This document shows, piece by piece, positions 5,807 through 8,143 of a stretch of DNA of 8,143 nucleotides. Position 1 is the first letter of the stretch. Each line of letters begins with the position of its first letter. Position numbers and translations under genes: made by a program. Location: NCBI GenBank assembly GCA_046542845.1, contig JBKHAN010000094.1, forward strand, positions 1-8,143. The letters are read 5' to 3'. The DNA comes from SKKC01 sp046542845. GTDB taxonomy: Bacteria; Spirochaetota; Spirochaetia; DSM-27196; SKKC01. The notes below the pieces were generated by a model. The model was not told the DNA's origin, did not search any database, and saw only the letters and a list, made by a program, of their open reading frames with translations.

Positions 5807-5831
5807 CCCGGGCACACGACGTGCACCCGGG
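5807..5831 (-). promoter_or_regulatory. Hairpin in the ssb leader
   Basis: CCCGG GCAC (5807-5815) pairs with GTGC and CCGGG (5821-5824, 5827-5831). This gives a 9-bp stem with a two-base bulge and a five-base loop. It would lie in the untranslated leader of ssb, between the TATATATA element and the ribosome-binding site. A role in control is possible but not shown; no U run follows, so it is not a simple terminator. Confidence 0.35.
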
Positions 5832-5842
5832 CTGCCGGCACC

Positions 5843-5850
5843 TATATATA
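5843..5850 (-). promoter_or_regulatory. Probable -10 region of ssb
   Basis: TATATATA on both strands, about 80 bases upstream of the ssb ATG in GC-rich surroundings. No convincing -35 sits 16-18 bases upstream (TCAACC or AATCAA are the nearest). The call rests on the -10 alone. Confidence 0.35.
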
Positions 5851-5910
5851 CGCGGGAGAGTGTGAGGTTGATTGAAAGAATCCGGAAAAAAGATGAGAAA
5901 TGCGGCCACA

Positions 5911-5936
5911 GGTCGGGCACGGCGGGGCACCCGACC
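5911..5936 (-). terminator. Possible terminator of the lipoprotein/outer-membrane operon
   Basis: GGTCGGG (5911-5917) pairs with CCCGACC (5930-5936), a 7-bp GC-rich stem with a 12-base loop. It lies 19 bases after the stop of the outer-membrane gene. A U-rich run follows on the minus strand, but only about 20 bases later (plus-strand A run 5886-5891), so this is not an ideal intrinsic terminator. Confidence 0.35.
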
Positions 5937-5955
5937 GAAGGTCAGACCGGAGGCA

Positions 5956-6483
5956 TCAGTATACGTACAGGACGACCCCGAGGCCGGTGGTGAAGGTCTC
6001 CAGGTCAAATCGAAAACCCTGTTCCTCCCGATTTTCGATACCGACATGAAGCCCGGCGTGAGCGTAAAAGCCAATCAGTTCCGTGAACATGACCTGTGCG
6101 CCACCTCGGGGAGCAATGAAGGTAAGGACACTGTTCGTGGCCTCCGCGTCTGGGCCGTCATTGCGACGTTCCCATAAACCTAGATCAAGCCCGACATACG
6201 GTGACGCCTGAGCGGCGGGCGTCAGGTAATAGTCGATTGCCGAACGAAGGGTAAATACCGAGCTCGTCGTTACACCGTCTTCGCGTATCAACGAATACGC
6301 GATACCCGGTTTAATCGCCCATTCTTCGTTCAGGTGAATGAAGGCGTTCATTGCGTCGTCCCCGCCGAAGATGCTCGGCTCGACCGCGAGCCCGATCTGC
6401 CGGCCCTGCATTGCATCAAGAGACGCCACTGTCACCACGCACAGCACAAGCGATAAAATCAATTTGCGGTTTAGCATCTGCAT
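5956..6483 (-). CDS. Small outer-membrane beta-barrel protein
   Basis: 175 residues. Residues 1-24 are a signal peptide: basic start MQMLNRK, hydrophobic LILSLVLCVVTVASL, and a likely cleavage after LDA. The rest alternates short amphipathic strands with turns, for example RQIGLAVEPSIFG, WAIKPGIAYSLIRE, SVFTLRSAIDYYL, SPYVGLDLGLWERR and FTTGLGVVLYVY. The chain ends in an aromatic residue (Y175), as outer-membrane barrels commonly do. Size and pattern suggest an eight-stranded OmpX/OmpA-like barrel or a related porin-fold protein. No specific family was recognised, so the role is unknown. The ATG at 6483 has GAGGAG nine bases upstream. The gene lies 47 bases after the lipoprotein gene and is probably co-transcribed with it. 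Confidence 0.72.
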   Translation of the reverse strand: MQMLNRKLILSLVLCVVTVASLDAMQGRQIGLAVEPSIFGGDDAMNAFIHLNEEWAIKPGIAYSLIREDGVTTSSVFTLRSAIDYYLTPAAQASPYVGLDLGLWERRNDGPDAEATNSVLTFIAPRGGAQVMFTELIGFYAHAGLHVGIENREEQGFRFDLETFTTGLGVVLYVY

Positions 6484-6530
6484 TACTGTGTTCTCCTCTT
6501 TGAGTGGATCGAATTATCCACGTGAATGTA

Positions 6531-7316
6531 CTATCGCTCGTCTATCCAACGCACTGCTGAGAGTTCGCTTAAATCCAGCGGGAGCGCTACCTGAAACCGG
6601 TCGTTCCCGTTTGCCCGCGTCTCGTTATTAAAGAGTTCGGGATCGAATCGCTCAAAACTACTCGCGCGTGAACCGGCAGCGGGCGGCCACGCAGCGGAGT
6701 TCGCAGCAACAATAACCGCATCCTCCACAACCCGGATACCCAGCGGGGAAAACGTATTGGTGTTTCCACTATTTAACTGTGCGATGATAAAGGTTCCCGC
6801 GGTAATCCTGCCACTCTCCGGGTCCAGTCGGGTAACGACCGTTACCGTACCACCCCCACCGGGTCCATAACTCGGAAACGGCGCCCCGGAAAACGGCGCA
6901 CCCTCGACATAGTTTCTCTGGAAACGCTCGCTATCATTGCTTCCCCCGTCTATAGAGAAAACGACGTAGGGGGTACCGTTCCGGTCGAGATCAATCGCAA
7001 CGGCCTTCGCGTCCGCCGGTGTTTCGTCATGACGCACCCACCAGAGCGTATTTCCACCAGCATCGCGTTTGCGAACGAAGGGATCCTGCCTGATGCTCGT
7101 GACCTGATCAAAACCCACTTCGTAGGTGTTCCCGAGTGCGTCAACAACCTCTGTTTGTGCGTCCGTAATGTCGATTGATTCCAAGAGCCGTTCGGCGCTC
7201 GGCCGCCCGACCTTAGGCATCAACTCACACCCCGAAAGCGCTACGGTAACCATCACTGCCGTCACAGCAAACCGTAGCCGAACCCGCGCGCTGTTTTGCC
7301 TGATTATTGCACTCAT
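6531..7316 (-). CDS. Lipoprotein with beta-propeller-like (SBBP-type) segments
   Basis: 261 residues from the ATG at 7316; an in-frame GTG fourteen codons upstream would put extra residues before the signal sequence and is less likely. The signal is a basic RQNSARVRLR, then hydrophobic FAVTAVMVTVA and the lipobox LSGC, with lipidation expected at C30. The mature part has two segments like the SBBP beta-propeller repeat: VDALGNTYEVGF (58-69) and AIDLDRNGTPYVVF (107-120). Later stretches, TVVTRLDPESGRITAGTFIIAQL and GIRVVEDAVIVAANSAAWPP, fit further propeller blades. A glycine-rich loop (PSYGPGGGG) lies at 148-156. The protein is probably anchored in the envelope as a small sensor or scaffold; function unknown. 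The ribosome-binding site is weak. It is the first gene of a two-gene unit with the outer-membrane protein. Confidence 0.72.
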   Translation of the reverse strand: MSAIIRQNSARVRLRFAVTAVMVTVALSGCELMPKVGRPSAERLLESIDITDAQTEVVDALGNTYEVGFDQVTSIRQDPFVRKRDAGGNTLWWVRHDETPADAKAVAIDLDRNGTPYVVFSIDGGSNDSERFQRNYVEGAPFSGAPFPSYGPGGGGTVTVVTRLDPESGRITAGTFIIAQLNSGNTNTFSPLGIRVVEDAVIVAANSAAWPPAAGSRASSFERFDPELFNNETRANGNDRFQVALPLDLSELSAVRWIDER

Positions 7317-7451
7317 TGCGCCAGACTGTAGCGCATACGATCGATAACTACAGCACACATTTCGCTTCTTTTAATGCACTTTTTTGCGTCCACGTGGCCC
7401 GAAGCACGCCGGTTGATACCACCCGGAGCACGTGATACGGTCTTAATCGTT
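7317..7451. promoter_or_regulatory. Divergent intergenic region
   Basis: 135 bases between the minus-strand lipoprotein gene and the plus-strand repeat-protein gene. It must hold both promoters. For the plus strand, TTGATA (7413-7418), a 17-base spacer and TACGGT (7436-7441) is a weak candidate. It would start transcription only a few bases before the ATG at 7452. Two CACGTG palindromes occur at 7391-7396 and 7429-7434. No clear promoter was seen for the minus strand. Confidence 0.35.
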
Positions 7452-8143
7452 ATGCACACACAATTTAGAACCATAATGATTATCTTTTGGTCAATGCTTC
7501 TTGTGGCCGTCTCCGCCACCGCGCAGCCCGAGTCTCCTGTCCTGATCGGGGAGCACCCCTTCGATGGAGAGCTCGCCGCAGCAGAGATATCAAGCACCGT
7601 TGAACGAGGCTACACCCCGGTCGGCCTTGAAGTGGCTGTCGATGAGGCAATTGTCGTTCTCTACGCTCAGGCAGATGATGATTCGACCCCCGACAACTGG
7701 CTCCTGCATGAGTTCGAAAACATAAACACGCTTGAAGACGAAATGAACGCGCTCCTGGACAACGGATGGACACCCATGGACCTGTCCTTCTCCGAGGGGC
7801 GAATATACGCGCTTCTGGTAGACAACGGGCCCGAGCTCTCGGGGTGGCGCGTTCACACCGAAGCGCTGACCCGCACCGAGCAGGTGGAAGAGACGATAAC
7901 GCGTTTCCAGGACGAAGGGTTGTCCTTGTGGGGCTTGAGCTTTGACGCCGACAGAATCTGGTATCTGTTCCTCCGGGAAACCGACCGGGAATCTCCCCGT
8001 TCGGTGAGCATTCAAAGCTACAGGAACGACGTCGGCGAAATACAGACAGGACTTACCGAACAATTGAACGTCGGCTGGCTCCCGTGGGGTCTCTTCATTG
8101 AGGATGATGAAGCGGTAACAGTCCTTTATACCGCCGAAGTGCT
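7452..8143 (+). CDS. Exported protein with repeats of 51-52 residues (partial, 3' end outside)
   Basis: 230 codons are open to the right edge without a stop. Residues 1-24 are a signal peptide: MHTQFRT, hydrophobic IMIIFWSMLLVAVSA, likely cleaved after ATA before Q25. The mature part contains four copies of one motif, at about 45-75, 94-125, 144-176 and 196-230. Each has an amphipathic helix, then G-aromatic-x-P/L, then G/D-L and a short strand, for example NGWTPMDLSFSEGRIYALLV and VGWLPWGLFIEDDEAVTVLY. The conserved glycines are G53, G105, G156 and G208. The pattern recalls small helix-strand repeats of secreted bacterial proteins, but I do not recognise the family. The likely location is the periplasm or outside the cell. 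A second ATG at 7476 would shorten the signal peptide; neither has a good ribosome-binding site. It is transcribed away from the lipoprotein gene. Confidence 0.78.
   Translation, partial: MHTQFRTIMIIFWSMLLVAVSATAQPESPVLIGEHPFDGELAAAEISSTVERGYTPVGLEVAVDEAIVVLYAQADDDSTPDNWLLHEFENINTLEDEMNALLDNGWTPMDLSFSEGRIYALLVDNGPELSGWRVHTEALTRTEQVEETITRFQDEGLSLWGLSFDADRIWYLFLRETDRESPRSVSIQSYRNDVGEIQTGLTEQLNVGWLPWGLFIEDDEAVTVLYTAEV

Noticed and set aside
5632..5841. Minus-strand open frame starting just after GGAGG in the ssb leader
   Set aside because: The GGAGG is only about one base from the ATG, the frame overlaps ssb out of register, and the product is low-complexity and basic.

Overview
The window looks like part of a moderately GC-rich bacterial chromosome. 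A spirochaete of the Spirochaeta/Alkalispirochaeta kind is my best guess. That rests on the single-stranded DNA-binding protein, whose N-terminus (MNNLNSILIDGNL) reads like spirochaetal SSBs, and on the small lipoprotein and outer-membrane genes. It is an inference from recall, not a database result.

Positions 1-4346, all on the minus strand, hold the start of a tryptophan biosynthesis operon. In transcription order it has a promoter with a perfect TTGACA -35 box, a 17-residue leader peptide with two adjacent Trp codons, a four-segment attenuator ending in a strong intrinsic terminator, trpE, a trpG-trpD fusion, and trpC. The trpC reading frame is still open at the window edge. After an unusual Ala/Pro/Asn repeat it appears to run into a trpF domain. 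Gene order, the two fusions and ribosome-mediated attenuation together resemble the enterobacterial trp operon.

Positions 4317-5175 hold a small toxin-antitoxin island. An apparently orphan, C-terminally altered Phd/YefM-type antitoxin (minus strand) faces away from a complete BrnT-like toxin and ribbon-helix-helix antitoxin pair (plus strand). A perfect 7-bp inverted repeat lies beside their divergent starts. The orphan antitoxin ends inside the trp promoter: its stop codon is the first triplet of the -10 box.

Positions 5219-5850 hold ssb (minus strand) with a clear terminator and a probable promoter and leader hairpin. Positions 5956-7316 hold two minus-strand envelope genes, a lipoprotein and a small outer-membrane beta-barrel protein, 47 bases apart and probably co-transcribed. 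From 7452 to the right edge a divergent plus-strand gene encodes an exported protein built from repeats of 51-52 residues. It has no stop in the window and is partial.

No rRNA, tRNA, CRISPR array or insertion sequence was seen. The most interesting items are the complete trp attenuator with a nearly leaderless leader peptide, the in-frame repeat linker in TrpC(F), the toxin-antitoxin remnant fused to the trp promoter, and the uncharacterised repeat protein at the right edge.
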